This document shows positions 15,339 through 24,621 of a stretch of DNA of 35,937 nucleotides, in pieces. Source of the stretch: JAAYCB01 sp012744395 (GTDB lineage Bacteria > Planctomycetota > Planctomycetia > Pirellulales > Thermoguttaceae); contig JAQVNJ010000057.1 in NCBI GenBank assembly GCA_028703175.1, positions 1-35,937 on the forward strand. The letters are read 5' to 3'. Position 1 is the stretch's first letter. Every line of letters starts with the position of its first letter. The notes under the pieces are model-generated. The model worked only from the letters and a program-made list of their open reading frames with translations. It had not been told where the DNA came from and did not search any database. Position numbers and translations under genes: made by a program.

Positions 15339-16346
15339 TCACCGCGGCGGGCAACATCCGGCGGGGCAGACATCGGGGCTCGGTCCGAGATTGCCCAGGG
15401 CAAGCCGGACGGGGCGGTCGTCGAGGCGTTCCTGGAGCAACTCGCGGATCATGGCCACGAATCTCGGGTGGCAACCGACGACGGCCGCGCGGACCATCGT
15501 CATGTCCAGGTCCTGGCAGAGCCCGGCAACCTCCACGTCGAGATCGTAGATCACTTCCATGTGCTCGGCGAGGAATCCGATCGGCGCCACGACGACGTGG
15601 CGGCAGCCGGCATCGCCGCGAAGGGCGGCCAGGCGGTCACGGATGTCGGGTTCCAGCCAGGCCTGTTCGGCGGGACCGCTGCGGCTCTGGTAGACCAGGT
15701 CCCACGCGCCGCGGCCAGCCCGCTCCGCCACAAGCCGACAGGCCTCGCGAAGCTGTTCCACGTATCCGCAGCGGTCGGCCATCGCCAGGGGGAGGCTATG
15801 GGCCGTGAACAGCAGCCGTGTCGCGGGACGGTCGCCCGGGGCGATCGACTCGAAGGCCTCGGCAACCCGCTCGGCCATCGGCTCGATGAATCCTGGATGG
15901 TTGAAGAACAGCCGCAGCTTTTCCACCACCGGCGCAGCCGAGCCGATCGCCGTCCGCGCTGCCTGGATGTCCTCCAGATACTGCCGGCACCCGGAATACG
16001 AGGCGAATGCGGAAGTGACAAACGCCAATGCTCGGCGGATGCCGTCCTCGGCCATCTGCCGGATCGTGTCTTCCAGCATCGGATGCCAGTTGCGGTTGCC
16101 CCAGTAGACCGGCAGATGCACACCGTGTGCGTCCAGGTCGGCGATCAATGCCGCCAGGAGGGCTCGAAGCTGGGCATTGATCGGGCTGACGCCGTCGAAG
16201 AGGTAATAGTGCTCGGCAACCTCGAGCATCCGCGCGCGCGGCACGCGCTTGCCGCGGAGCACGTTTTCGAGGAACGGGAGGACATCCGCGGCTCTCTCCG
16301 GGCCGCCGAAGGAGACGAGCAGGACGGCGTCGTACGGGAGACCCAT
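15339..16346 (-). CDS. hemH: Ferrochelatase
   Basis: Ferrochelatase inserts Fe2+ into protoporphyrin IX or coproporphyrin III at the end of heme synthesis. The 335-residue protein has LLVSFGGPE at the start, the substrate-region VTSAFASYSGCRQYLEDI, catalytic His183 in LLFTAHSLP, and Glu264 in GFLAEHMEVIYDLD. These are the invariant residues of the family. The C-terminus ends in a cysteine cluster, PDVCPAGCC, which could be part of an iron-sulfur site as in some bacterial ferrochelatases, though the partner ligand cannot be fixed by eye. Whether it uses protoporphyrin or coproporphyrin is undecided. A tRNA-Glu gene lies 141 bp upstream on the same strand. Confidence 0.95.
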   Translation of the reverse strand: MGLPYDAVLLVSFGGPERAADVLPFLENVLRGKRVPRARMLEVAEHYYLFDGVSPINAQLRALLAALIADLDAHGVHLPVYWGNRNWHPMLEDTIRQMAEDGIRRALAFVTSAFASYSGCRQYLEDIQAARTAIGSAAPVVEKLRLFFNHPGFIEPMAERVAEAFESIAPGDRPATRLLFTAHSLPLAMADRCGYVEQLREACRLVAERAGRGAWDLVYQSRSGPAEQAWLEPDIRDRLAALRGDAGCRHVVVAPIGFLAEHMEVIYDLDVEVAGLCQDLDMTMVRAAVVGCHPRFVAMIRELLQERLDDRPVRLALGNLGPSPDVCPAGCCPPR

Positions 16347-16487
16347 CGGGCTGAACCTTCCACCGGCAAGAGGAGGGGACCGCGCTTGCGCGGCGGGGCT
16401 AGCCAGACCACGACCCGGATCCCGGCGGTGAACCTGGCCGGCGCGGCGGCTTGATCAAGACGATTGTCCCCTCGAATCGGGCGAGAG

Positions 16488-16561
16488 TGACCCCGACGGG
16501 ATTTGAACCCGTGTTGCAGGCTTGAAAGGCCTGTGTCCTAACCTGGTTAGACGACGGGGCC
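16488..16561 (-). tRNA. tRNA-Glu (anticodon TTC)
   Basis: The minus strand folds as a full cloverleaf. The acceptor stem GGCCCCG pairs with CGGGGTC (one G-T pair). The anticodon stem CAGGC/GCCTG holds the loop CTTTCAA with anticodon TTC. The T arm is CGGGTTCAAATCCCG, and the discriminator base is A. The CCA end is not encoded (CTC follows). It sits between csrA and hemH, all on the minus strand. Confidence 0.97.
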
Positions 16562-16655
16562 GCGGTGGGCAAGAGCGCTATTATAGAGCAAACAGCGCTC
16601 GAGGGAAGCAGACAGCCGAGGAATCGTCCGTTTTTTTGCGTCCAGAACGATCGTG

Positions 16656-16877
16656 TCAAGAATCGTTCTGAGTTTTTGCCGCATCAGCAGCCTTGCCCTC
16701 GCTGGCAGCGGCCTCGTTGCGGCGAATCGCATCAAAGACCTCGCGACGGTGGACCGGCACTTCCTTCGGGGCTTCCACCCCGAGGCGGACCTTGTCTCCT
16801 CGGATCTCGACGACGACGATCGTAATGTCATCATTGATGACAATACTCTCGTTCTTTTTGCGGGATAGTACCAACAT
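16656..16877 (-). CDS. csrA: Carbon storage regulator CsrA
   Basis: CsrA is a small dimeric RNA-binding protein that blocks or stabilises mRNAs by binding GGA motifs near the ribosome site. The 73-residue protein begins MLVLSRKKNESIVINDDITI and contains VRLGVEAPKEVPVHRREVFD, with the RNA-binding Leu4-Arg6 region and Arg at VHRREV intact. The C-terminal tail is Ala/Glu-rich. ATG 16877 is preceded by AAGGA eight bases upstream. Translation from an upstream in-frame start would add about 38 non-homologous residues. A hairpin (stem AGAACGAT/ATCGTTCT, 16644-16669) overlaps the stop codon. No flagellar genes accompany it here. Confidence 0.96.
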   Translation of the reverse strand: MLVLSRKKNESIVINDDITIVVVEIRGDKVRLGVEAPKEVPVHRREVFDAIRRNEAAASEGKAADAAKTQNDS

Positions 16878-16905
16878 CCTATCGTTCCTTGCCCCTTTTG
16901 GCAGT

Positions 16906-16924
16906 GCCTGAAGGTATTTCAGGC
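16906..16924 (-). promoter_or_regulatory. Hairpin in the csrA leader
   Basis: GCCTGAA (16906-16912) and TTCAGGC (16918-16924) form a perfect 7-bp stem with a 5-base loop inside the predicted csrA leader, about 30 bases before the start codon. The Shine-Dalgarno sequence AAGGA also fits the CsrA-binding pattern ANGGA. Autoregulation is possible but inferred. Confidence 0.4.
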
Positions 16925-16962
16925 TCCTGCGTGGGCGTACGTACCGGGACCGCCTTTGCTTC

Positions 16963-16991
16963 AGCATACGCTGCCATATGTGGCAAGTCAA
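16963..16991 (-). promoter_or_regulatory. Sigma-70-type promoter for csrA
   Basis: On the minus strand TTGACT (complement of 16986-16991) and TATGCT (complement of 16963-16968) are 17 bp apart. The leader would be about 80 bases. Confidence 0.65.
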
Positions 16992-17447
16992 GGAAAGTTT
17001 GGTCCGTCAAAAAAAATCGCGGCCGCTCTGGTATGGATTTTGCCAAATAGTCAGACCGCACCGGTGGCCGAACCGCCGGCGTCCTGTCTGCGACGCGTCG
17101 TCGTGAACGCTGGCTAGTCTCTGTAAACCTTTTCTCTGCAACGACTTACCGGCTGTGCCTCGCTTCCGGTCACGTGGGGTGCAGCGTGCGGGTGGCATTA
17201 TGTACCCTCGGTGTAGTATAGCGGAAGAGGTCGAACTGCGAGCAGGGTCCTCAATCCCAATGGACAGGAGGGGATCTGGCAGGACCTGTTGCTGAAAAAA
17301 ATGCCGGACTGAGCGAGCCGGGACCTTGAACCTCGGCGGCTGGACCGTGCCGAACAAGGCACCATCGCGAAACGAAGTCGGAGCGAATCCCAAGCGGTCG
17401 CTGGCCCAATCCTGCGCAGAGACCTAGGACTTGCCCGCCTCGTCCCC

Positions 17448-17453
17448 TATAAT
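17448..17453 (+). promoter_or_regulatory. Perfect -10 box upstream of the NuoI-like gene
   Basis: TATAAT lies on the plus strand with only a weak -35 (TAGGAC, 17425-17430). Transcription would begin near 17460, just before GAGGAG (17461-17466). Confidence 0.5.
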
Positions 17454-17558
17454 TCATCAAGAGGAGATGCCTGCTTGGCCCGCCGGGGACCGTTGGTAGT
17501 GGCTGTGTTCGGGCGGTTTGACCCCGATCCGTGCGGGCGCGGCAAGCGGGAGGATTTC

Positions 17559-18116
17559 ATGTCGATTGGTCGGACGAACACCATGCCCGGATTGGTGGGG
17601 TGGTTTCGGAACATATTCATCGCCGTCAGCACGGTGGCCAAGTCGTTGTGGGTGACGCTGCGCTATTGGATGCGGACGTACGATCCCCAGCGGAGGACCT
17701 ACACCGAGCAGTATGAGTATCCGGAGTTGCCCGTGCCGATCGCGCCGCGCTACCGCGGCTTCCATCGATTCGACTTGACGACATGCATCGCCTGCGAGCG
17801 TTGCGCTCGCGACTGCCCGGTCGACTGCATCTACATCGGCAAGGAGCGGGTGGAGGGACGAAAGGGCTTTCGCGTCACCAGCTTCGTAATCGACTACACA
17901 AAATGCATGTTCTGCGGAATGTGTACGGAGAATTGCCCCGTCGACTGTATCTTCATGGGCTCGACCCATGATCTGAGCTGTTATAGCCGCGATGGTTGCC
18001 TGGTCGATTTTGCCAGGCTGCCGCTGGAGATTGCCTGGGGCCGGTGCACGCTGAATCCGGCGGCTGTCGCTATGTCGAAATATATCACGGAAACGGTCCA
18101 TGAGGGGCCAAACTGA
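17559..18116 (+). CDS. nuoI: NuoI-like 2[4Fe-4S] protein (complex I subunit type)
   Basis: This 185-residue protein matches NuoI, the complex I subunit that carries clusters N6a and N6b between the peripheral arm and the quinone site. Both motifs are complete: Cys76, 79, 82, 86 (CIACERCARDCP) and Cys116, 119, 122, 126 (CMFCGMCTENCP), each followed by VDCI. The N-terminal segment (residues 12-40) is the amphipathic helix region of NuoI. ATG 17559 with GGGAGG five bases upstream is preferred. A TTG at 17475 with GAGGAG eight bases upstream would add 28 residues that do not look like NuoI. No other nuo gene is within reach, so its assembly into complex I is inferred. Confidence 0.85.
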   Translation: MSIGRTNTMPGLVGWFRNIFIAVSTVAKSLWVTLRYWMRTYDPQRRTYTEQYEYPELPVPIAPRYRGFHRFDLTTCIACERCARDCPVDCIYIGKERVEGRKGFRVTSFVIDYTKCMFCGMCTENCPVDCIFMGSTHDLSCYSRDGCLVDFARLPLEIAWGRCTLNPAAVAMSKYITETVHEGPN

Positions 18117-18181
18117 GGTCAAATCAGTTTCGCGTTTCCTTACCCGCGGATGCATCATCGGAACCGAGTCGCGTGAGAGGC

Positions 18182-18628
18182 ATGAAGACGTTTACGATCG
18201 AGCAGGCCAACGCCACCCTGCCGCTGGTTCGGGCCATCGTCTCCGACCTGGTTGAGTTGTCCGTGGAGGTGGCAGAGCGGCGCCAACGAGTCGGGTATCT
18301 GCTGAAACATCGGCGGAAGAATGAAAACGACCCTTACTGGCAGGAGTTGGCGGCGATGGAGGTTTCGCTGCAGGGCGACTCGGAGCGGCTCCGCGGCTAT
18401 ATCGACGAGCTTCGCCAGGTCGGGGTCGAGCCTGCCAGTGCCGTGGATGGAATCGTCGATTTTCCCGCGGTAATCGATGGCCGGGAGGCCTTTCTGAGTT
18501 GGAAGCTCGGCGAGCCGGAAATCCTCTATTGGCACGAAGCCGGAAGCGGATCGCTCGTGCGGCGGCCTCTCGCCGCGGAGGCGGGGGCCTCCGGCGAATC
18601 CGCCGGCGGCTCGGCGCACACGAAGTAG
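18182..18628 (+). CDS. DUF2203 family protein
   Basis: The 148-residue protein begins MKTFTIEQANATLPLVRAIV, the typical start of DUF2203 proteins. A long helical hairpin follows (about 15-85, charged and coiled-coil-like), then the characteristic C-terminal motif (about 85-125): GVEPASAVDGIVDFPAVIDG followed by FLSWKLGEPEILYWHE. The final 20 residues are a disordered Ala/Gly/Ser tail. The family has no known activity. ATG 18182 is chosen over GTG 18173 because family members start with M-K-x-F. It follows the NuoI-like gene by 65 bp on the same strand and may share its transcript. Confidence 0.88.
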   Translation: MKTFTIEQANATLPLVRAIVSDLVELSVEVAERRQRVGYLLKHRRKNENDPYWQELAAMEVSLQGDSERLRGYIDELRQVGVEPASAVDGIVDFPAVIDGREAFLSWKLGEPEILYWHEAGSGSLVRRPLAAEAGASGESAGGSAHTK

Positions 18629-19053
18629 CACGGCAGTCGTCTGTCCGGTCTCCCCTCTCCGCGAACTGCGGATTCGTGCTTGGTCGCGCTGCCGGGCTGT
18701 CAAATTGGCAGTCCGGGGCCTCTGCGCTGGACGATTCCTGTCATCCTTGCGGGCGGTCTTCCCGGCTGGTCTGCTCGATGCCGGCGTAACTCTACTTGCA
18801 CAAAGTCTTTAACGAGTTGGCCGATCGATTGGCGCGCCAGTTGCGTCACCGTGGGGAGACATCGCTGGTTGTGCGCAGATTTGGCAGCCGTCCAAGCCTG
18901 GCAAGACCGTTTACCGAGCGCGCTTCGGGCTGTCCGATTGGCTATGCCTGGCAGCAACAGGCCGTGCGGCGAGGTCGGCGGGAGGGTTTTTGGCCGGGAC
19001 GGCGGAATTTCAAAAACGCTCGTAAGTCATGCAATTTCGGAGGCAAGCAGGTA
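18629..19053. other. 425-bp spacer upstream of groES
   Basis: No CIRCE operator (TTAGCACTC inverted repeat) is visible in front of groES, and no convincing heat-shock sigma-32 promoter either. A frame in phase with groES stays open back to a TTG at 18796, but GroES does not carry such an extension and the ribosome site is at 19039-19043. No gene is supported. Confidence 0.6.
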
Positions 19054-19383
19054 ATGGCGAAGAAGAAGGCCGAAACGAAGGCGTCCGGCGGCGAGATCAA
19101 GCTCCAGCCGTTGGCAGACCGCCTGGTCATTGAACGCGAGGAATCGGAAGAGGTCACCGCAGGCGGGATCGTGCTGCCGGACACCGCCAAGGACAAGCCC
19201 GCGCGCGGCCGGGTGGTCAGCGTCGGCGACGGGCGGATGCTCAAGGACGGGAAGCGCGCCCCCTTCCAAGTCAAGGTCGGAGACCGCGTGCTGTTCTCTT
19301 CGTACGCCGGCGAGGAATTCAAGGTCGGCGACAGGGAGTTGTTGTTGATGCGGGAAGAGGATGTTTTGGCGGTGATCGTGTGA
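19054..19383 (+). CDS. groES: Co-chaperonin GroES
   Basis: GroES caps the GroEL ring. The 109-residue protein contains LQPLADRLVIEREESEEVTA followed by GGIVLPDTAKDKPARGRVVSVGDG, which includes the mobile loop (ESEEVTAGGIVLP) that binds GroEL. The end is EFKVGDRELLLMREEDVLAVI. About 12 residues (MAKKKAETKASG) precede the usual start of the fold, a slightly long basic N-terminus. GGAGG (19039-19043) lies ten bases before ATG 19054. groEL follows after 86 bp, the standard operon order. Confidence 0.97.
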   Translation: MAKKKAETKASGGEIKLQPLADRLVIEREESEEVTAGGIVLPDTAKDKPARGRVVSVGDGRMLKDGKRAPFQVKVGDRVLFSSYAGEEFKVGDRELLLMREEDVLAVIV

Positions 19384-19469
19384 GAACGAGTGCTGGGGGA
19401 CCGGCCCGCGGCGCGGCCCGTCGCGGCAGGCGGGTCCAGCAACGAGAGAATTGAAGGAGAACACATCCG

Positions 19470-21089
<1,620 letters not shown>

Positions 21090-21121
21090 GCAGCGCTCCC
21101 TGCCAGCAAGTTTCCCCAGAA

Positions 21122-21168
21122 AGCCCGCCGGCCATTCTCCCTCCCCCCACGGCCGGCGGGCTTATTTT
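21122..21168 (+). terminator. Terminator of the groES-groEL operon
   Basis: AGCCCGCCGGCC (21122-21133) pairs with GGCCGGCGGGCT (21151-21162) as a perfect 12-bp stem, followed by TATTTT. The loop is 17 bases. Confidence 0.85.
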
Positions 21169-21240
21169 GCCCGCGGCAGCGACGCGCGCGCGGCCTCCGC
21201 GCTGGAATCGAACCGGCGGCGTTCTGCCGGAGACGGCCAG

Positions 21241-22596
21241 TTACTCAATCACCGGCAGTTGCGCCAACGCCCGCTCGATGCGATCCTGGGGATAGGCGAA
21301 GTCTTCCAGCGCGCCGGCGAAGAAGCGGTCGTAGGAACTCAGGTCGCAGATGCCGTGGCCGCTGAAGTTGAAGAGGATGCATTCTTCCTTGCCCGTCTCC
21401 TTGCAGCGGAGGGCTTCGACGATCGCCGCTCGGATCGCGTGCGACGTCTCGGGCGCGGGAATCGTCCCCTCCGTCTCGGCGAACAGCTTGGCGGCCTCGA
21501 AGCATTCGATCTGGTGAAACGCGGCCGCTTCGATCAGGCCCAGCTTGGCGGCATAACTTAAGCTCGGCGCCATGCCGTGATAGCGGAGCCCGCCGGCGTG
21601 GATGCCCGCCGGAATGAACGTGTGCCCGAGCGTGTGCATCTTCATCAGCGGCGTCAGACCGGCCGTGTCGCCGAAGTCGTAACGATACTGCCCGCGGCTC
21701 ATCGTCGGGCACGACTGCGGCTCGGCGGCGATGAACCGCATCTCGGCGCCGGCGATCTTGTGGCGGAGGAAGGGAAACGCCAGGCCGGCATAGTTGCTCC
21801 CGCCGCCGACGCACCCGATGATCACGTCGGGGCTGTCGCCGGCGATCTTCATCTGCTGCTCCGCCTCCAGGCCGGTGATCGTCTGGTGGAGCATCACGTG
21901 GTTCAAGACGCTGCCCAGCGTGTACTTGGTGTCGTCGCGCGCGATCGCCGCCTCGACGGCCTCGCTGATCGCAATCCCCAGGCTGCCGGGGCAGTCGGGG
22001 TCTTCGGCCAGGATCGTCCGCCCCGCCTCGGTCTCCTCCGAGGGGCTCGGCGTGACTTCGCCGCCCCAGACGTGCATCATCGAGCGGCGGTAGGGCTTCT
22101 GGTGGTAGCTGACCTTGACCATGAACACCTTGCACTTGATGCCGAACTGGGCGCAGGAGAAGGCCAGCGCCGCGCCCCATTGGCCGGCGCCCGTCTCGGT
22201 GGTCAACTGGTAGATTCCCTCCATCTTGTTGTAATAGGCCTGAGCGACCGCCGTGTTGGGCTTGTGGCTGCCGGCCGGACTGTGGCTCTCGTCCTTGAAG
22301 TAGATCCGCGCGCAAGTCCCCAGCGCTTTCTCCAGGTTGAATGCCCGCACCAGGGGGCTCGGACGCCAGATCGCCAGCACGCGGCGAATCTCGTCGGGAA
22401 TCTCGATCCAACGCTCGCGGCTGACCTCCTGCTCGATCAATGCCTTGGCAAAAATCGGCTCCAAGTCCGCCGGACCAACCGGCTGTCTCGTGGCGGGGTG
22501 CCTCGGTGGCGGGATTTGTCCGGGCAAGTCGGCCTGGAGATTGTACCACGCCTGGGGCATTTCACTTTCCGACAGCAGAATTCGCTTCGCACTCAT
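21241..22596 (-). CDS. trpB: TrpB-like pyridoxal-phosphate enzyme, TrpB2 type
   Basis: This 451-residue protein is a tryptophan synthase beta chain of the long TrpB2 class, which joins indole and serine to make tryptophan and usually works without TrpA. The PLP lysine is Lys112 in PAGSHKPNTA. Other landmarks are KDESHSPAGS, TETGAGQWG (catalytic Glu134), the phosphate-binding GCVGGGSNYAG, and FSGHGICDLSSYD at the end. The N-terminal segment (about 1-60, with QIPPPRHPATRQPVGPADL) and the large insert near the COMM domain are TrpB2 features. ATG 22596 follows AGGAGA by six bases. No trpA is present nearby. TrpB2 proteins may also act as serine deaminases or indole salvage enzymes. Confidence 0.93.
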   Translation of the reverse strand: MSAKRILLSESEMPQAWYNLQADLPGQIPPPRHPATRQPVGPADLEPIFAKALIEQEVSRERWIEIPDEIRRVLAIWRPSPLVRAFNLEKALGTCARIYFKDESHSPAGSHKPNTAVAQAYYNKMEGIYQLTTETGAGQWGAALAFSCAQFGIKCKVFMVKVSYHQKPYRRSMMHVWGGEVTPSPSEETEAGRTILAEDPDCPGSLGIAISEAVEAAIARDDTKYTLGSVLNHVMLHQTITGLEAEQQMKIAGDSPDVIIGCVGGGSNYAGLAFPFLRHKIAGAEMRFIAAEPQSCPTMSRGQYRYDFGDTAGLTPLMKMHTLGHTFIPAGIHAGGLRYHGMAPSLSYAAKLGLIEAAAFHQIECFEAAKLFAETEGTIPAPETSHAIRAAIVEALRCKETGKEECILFNFSGHGICDLSSYDRFFAGALEDFAYPQDRIERALAQLPVIE

Positions 22597-22743
22597 CAAA
22601 ATCTCCTGCCACGATACCGCCGTGGCCCTGCCGTGCCACCGTCCGGCGCGAGCGGGCGCGGAGACGGCACGTCGCTGAAAAAAATGTCTTCCCTCGGATA
22701 ACCGAAATCTTCCCTCTCCCACCCGCCGGGGAGGGAATCTTCT

Positions 22744-22772
22744 AAACTAGTCAAATTCCGGCCTCTTGTCGA
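22744..22772 (-). promoter_or_regulatory. Candidate promoter for trpB
   Basis: On the minus strand TCGACA (complement of 22767-22772) and TAGTTT (complement of 22744-22749) are 17 bp apart. The two hexamers are moderate matches. Confidence 0.4.
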
Positions 22773-22812
22773 TGGTGAGCCCGCCGAGAAATGGCTTGTC
22801 GCCGCCGGGCAT

Positions 22813-22842
22813 TTCGACACCCGGCCCCCCTCGGGTTATACT
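22813..22842 (+). promoter_or_regulatory. Candidate promoter for the M28 peptidase gene
   Basis: TTCGAC (22813-22818) and TATACT (22837-22842) are 18 bp apart. The leader would be about 31 bases, with no clear Shine-Dalgarno site. Confidence 0.55.
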
Positions 22843-22879
22843 ACGTTAAGCTCCGGCACCCGCTTCGATTAGACGTCCC

Positions 22880-24454
22880 ATGACCCGCCTCTTCCGCCTG
22901 CGACTCCTGCTGCTTGCCGTTGCCTGCTGGGCAGGCGGCCAAGGCCCTCTCCAACAGACGCCCGCCGCTGAGGCCAACGCGGCCCTCCAAGCCGCGCTGG
23001 AGTCGATTCAAGCGGACCAGATCGAGGGCTACGTAACCCATCTGGCGGACGATCAGTTCGAGGGCCGCGAGGCGGGCACTCCGGGCGGGCATGCCGCTGC
23101 CGACTACCTGGTCGAGCAGCTTGGCAAGCTGCAACTCGACGCCGGCGGAGAGGATGGCAGCTTCCTCCAGCCCTTCTCCGGCGGATACAGGAACGTCCTC
23201 GCCCGGCTCAACGGCCGCTCCGCGGAGCCGGATCGTCAGACACTGGTCGTCTGCGCCCATTACGACCATATCGGCCGCGGCAGCCAGAAGACAAGCCTCG
23301 GCAAGATCGGGGAAATCCACAACGGCGCTGATGACAATGCCAGCGGGGTCGCGGCCGTCCTGGAAATCGCCGAGGCCTTCTGCCACCTCCCCGCCCCCCC
23401 GCGGAGGAACGTCCTGTTCGCCTTCTGGGATGCCGAAGAGCAGGGGCTCCTTGGCTCAAAGCACTGGCTCGCCAATCCAACCGCACCCCTCCATAGTGTG
23501 GTCGGTGTGATCAACCTCGATATGGTCGGACGGCTCCGCGACGACCGGGTGATCTTGTTCGGCTCGCGGACCGCGGCCGGATACCGGCGGATGGCGGCCA
23601 GGAACAATCGGCAGACCGACTTGCGGATTGACTTCTCCAGGTCACTGGCCGCCAACGGAGACCACTTCCCATTCGTCGGCCGTCAAATCCCCGTCCTCTT
23701 CGCCCACACCGGCGTGCATGGCCAGTATCACCGCGAGACCGACGACGCCGACCTGGTCAAGGTGGAGGGAATCAGCCGGATTGCCGGGCTCTTGTTCGGC
23801 ATTGCCTTTGAGTTGGCTGAAGCAGCCGCATGTCCGCCCTTTCGCACCGCCTGCCTTGCCGAGTCGGCCGCGAGTGGGGCGGAGGCGGATCGCGGCCGGG
23901 GCGCGGCGCCCCTCCGACTCGGCGCCGCCTGGCGCGCCGGCGGCGCCGAGGGGCCGGGGGTGGCGATCGCAACGGTTGTCCCGGGTTCGGCGGCCGATAA
24001 GGCCGGAATCCGGCCCGGCGACCGCTTGATCGAGGTGGCCGGCCGCGCGATCCGATCCGGCGAGGACCTTTCCGGAGCGGTGATCTCGGCCACCAATCCG
24101 GTCGAGGTCGTCGTCCAACCACCCGAAAGCCAAGATGTCCGCGCTTTGGTCGTCGAACTGGCCGGCAAGCCGCTCCGCCTCGGAATCACCTGGAAGACCG
24201 ACGAGGCGGAGCCGCGGACGATCATCATCGATTCCGTCGTCGACGGCTCGGCGGCCGCAAGGGCCGGGCTTCAACCCGACGATCGGATTTACGAAGTGGC
24301 CGGGCGCAGTCCCGCCGACGATGGCCAATTCGCCGAGTGGATCGCCACCCTTCCGGGGCCCCTCGAATTGCTGGTTGAGCGGGAAGGGCGGCTGATGGTG
24401 GTGGTTGTCGACCGCGCCGACGCCGCACTCGGCGGATCAGACGCCCGCCGATGA
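22880..24454 (+). CDS. Secreted M28 zinc aminopeptidase with two PDZ domains
   Basis: This 524-residue protein has a Sec signal peptide (MTRLFRLRLLLLAVACWAGG) and an M28 peptidase domain (about 45-320). The co-catalytic zinc set is complete: His127 (AHYDHIG), bridging Asp151 (NGADDNASG), general base Glu186 and ligand Glu187 (WDAEEQGLLGS), Asp214 (NLDMVGR) and His284 (HGQYHRETDD). Two PDZ domains follow (about 355-425 and 430-510), marked by GSAADKAGIRPGDRLIEVAG and GSAAARAGLQPDDRIYEVAG. M28 enzymes with C-terminal PDZ domains are known from bacteroidetes and planctomycetes and likely trim peptides in the periplasm. The PDZ pair may hold substrate C-termini. Confidence 0.95.
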   Translation: MTRLFRLRLLLLAVACWAGGQGPLQQTPAAEANAALQAALESIQADQIEGYVTHLADDQFEGREAGTPGGHAAADYLVEQLGKLQLDAGGEDGSFLQPFSGGYRNVLARLNGRSAEPDRQTLVVCAHYDHIGRGSQKTSLGKIGEIHNGADDNASGVAAVLEIAEAFCHLPAPPRRNVLFAFWDAEEQGLLGSKHWLANPTAPLHSVVGVINLDMVGRLRDDRVILFGSRTAAGYRRMAARNNRQTDLRIDFSRSLAANGDHFPFVGRQIPVLFAHTGVHGQYHRETDDADLVKVEGISRIAGLLFGIAFELAEAAACPPFRTACLAESAASGAEADRGRGAAPLRLGAAWRAGGAEGPGVAIATVVPGSAADKAGIRPGDRLIEVAGRAIRSGEDLSGAVISATNPVEVVVQPPESQDVRALVVELAGKPLRLGITWKTDEAEPRTIIIDSVVDGSAAARAGLQPDDRIYEVAGRSPADDGQFAEWIATLPGPLELLVEREGRLMVVVVDRADAALGGSDARR

Positions 24455-24461
24455 CTTTCTT

Positions 24462-24512
24462 GGTTCCCAAGCTCCAGCGTTCTCCTGGTTCCCAAGCTCC
24501 AGCTTGGGAACC
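24462..24512. repeat. Dispersed palindrome, copy 2, with a partial copy beside it
   Basis: A full palindrome GGTTCCCAAGC-TCCA-GCTTGGGAACC occupies 24487-24512. A truncated copy (GGTTCCCAAGCTCCAGC, 24462-24478) lies just before it in the same orientation. The pair sits in the spacer between the M28 peptidase and the glycosyltransferase. Confidence 0.85.
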
Positions 24513-24609
24513 TCACCGAAATTCCTGTCTCCTCCTCCGCCGGGTCAATGCGGAAGCTTCCGAAGATCCCGGGCCGCTCACCGGGCCTTTCCGCCGTCGC
24601 CGGCGGGTC

Positions 24610-24615
24610 TAGAAT
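24610..24615 (+). promoter_or_regulatory. -10 box of a probably leaderless gene
   Basis: TAGAAT lies six bases before ATG 24622, so transcription should begin at or next to the start codon. The -35 region (24587-24592) is weak. There is no Shine-Dalgarno site. Confidence 0.45.
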
Positions 24616-24621
24616 AAGGTC

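Larger units (their letters stand above)
16878..17558. other. 681-bp divergent spacer between csrA and the NuoI-like gene
   Basis: The spacer holds the csrA leader and promoter (to 16991), a mixed region with no supported gene, a half copy of the dispersed repeat terminus (GGACCTTGAACCTCGG, 17321-17336), and a perfect -10 box at 17448-17453 for the plus-strand gene. An extended TTG start for that gene at 17475 is possible. Confidence 0.55.

Noticed and set aside
16644..16669. Hairpin at the csrA stop codon considered as its terminator
   Set aside because: On the minus strand the hairpin is followed by an A-run and not a U-run, so it does not have terminator form in the csrA direction.
17475..17558. 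TTG start for the NuoI-like protein
   Set aside because: The ribosome site is acceptable, but the 28 added residues do not resemble NuoI and a better-fitting ATG with its own site follows. Kept only as an alternative.
18796..19053. In-frame N-terminal extension of GroES from TTG 18796
   Set aside because: GroES proteins do not carry an 86-residue extension, and the ribosome site GGAGG sits directly before ATG 19054.
21195..21225. tRNA-like T-arm GGTTCGATTCC on the minus strand near the trpB end
   Set aside because: The flanking bases do not form an acceptor stem or anticodon arm, so it is a chance match.
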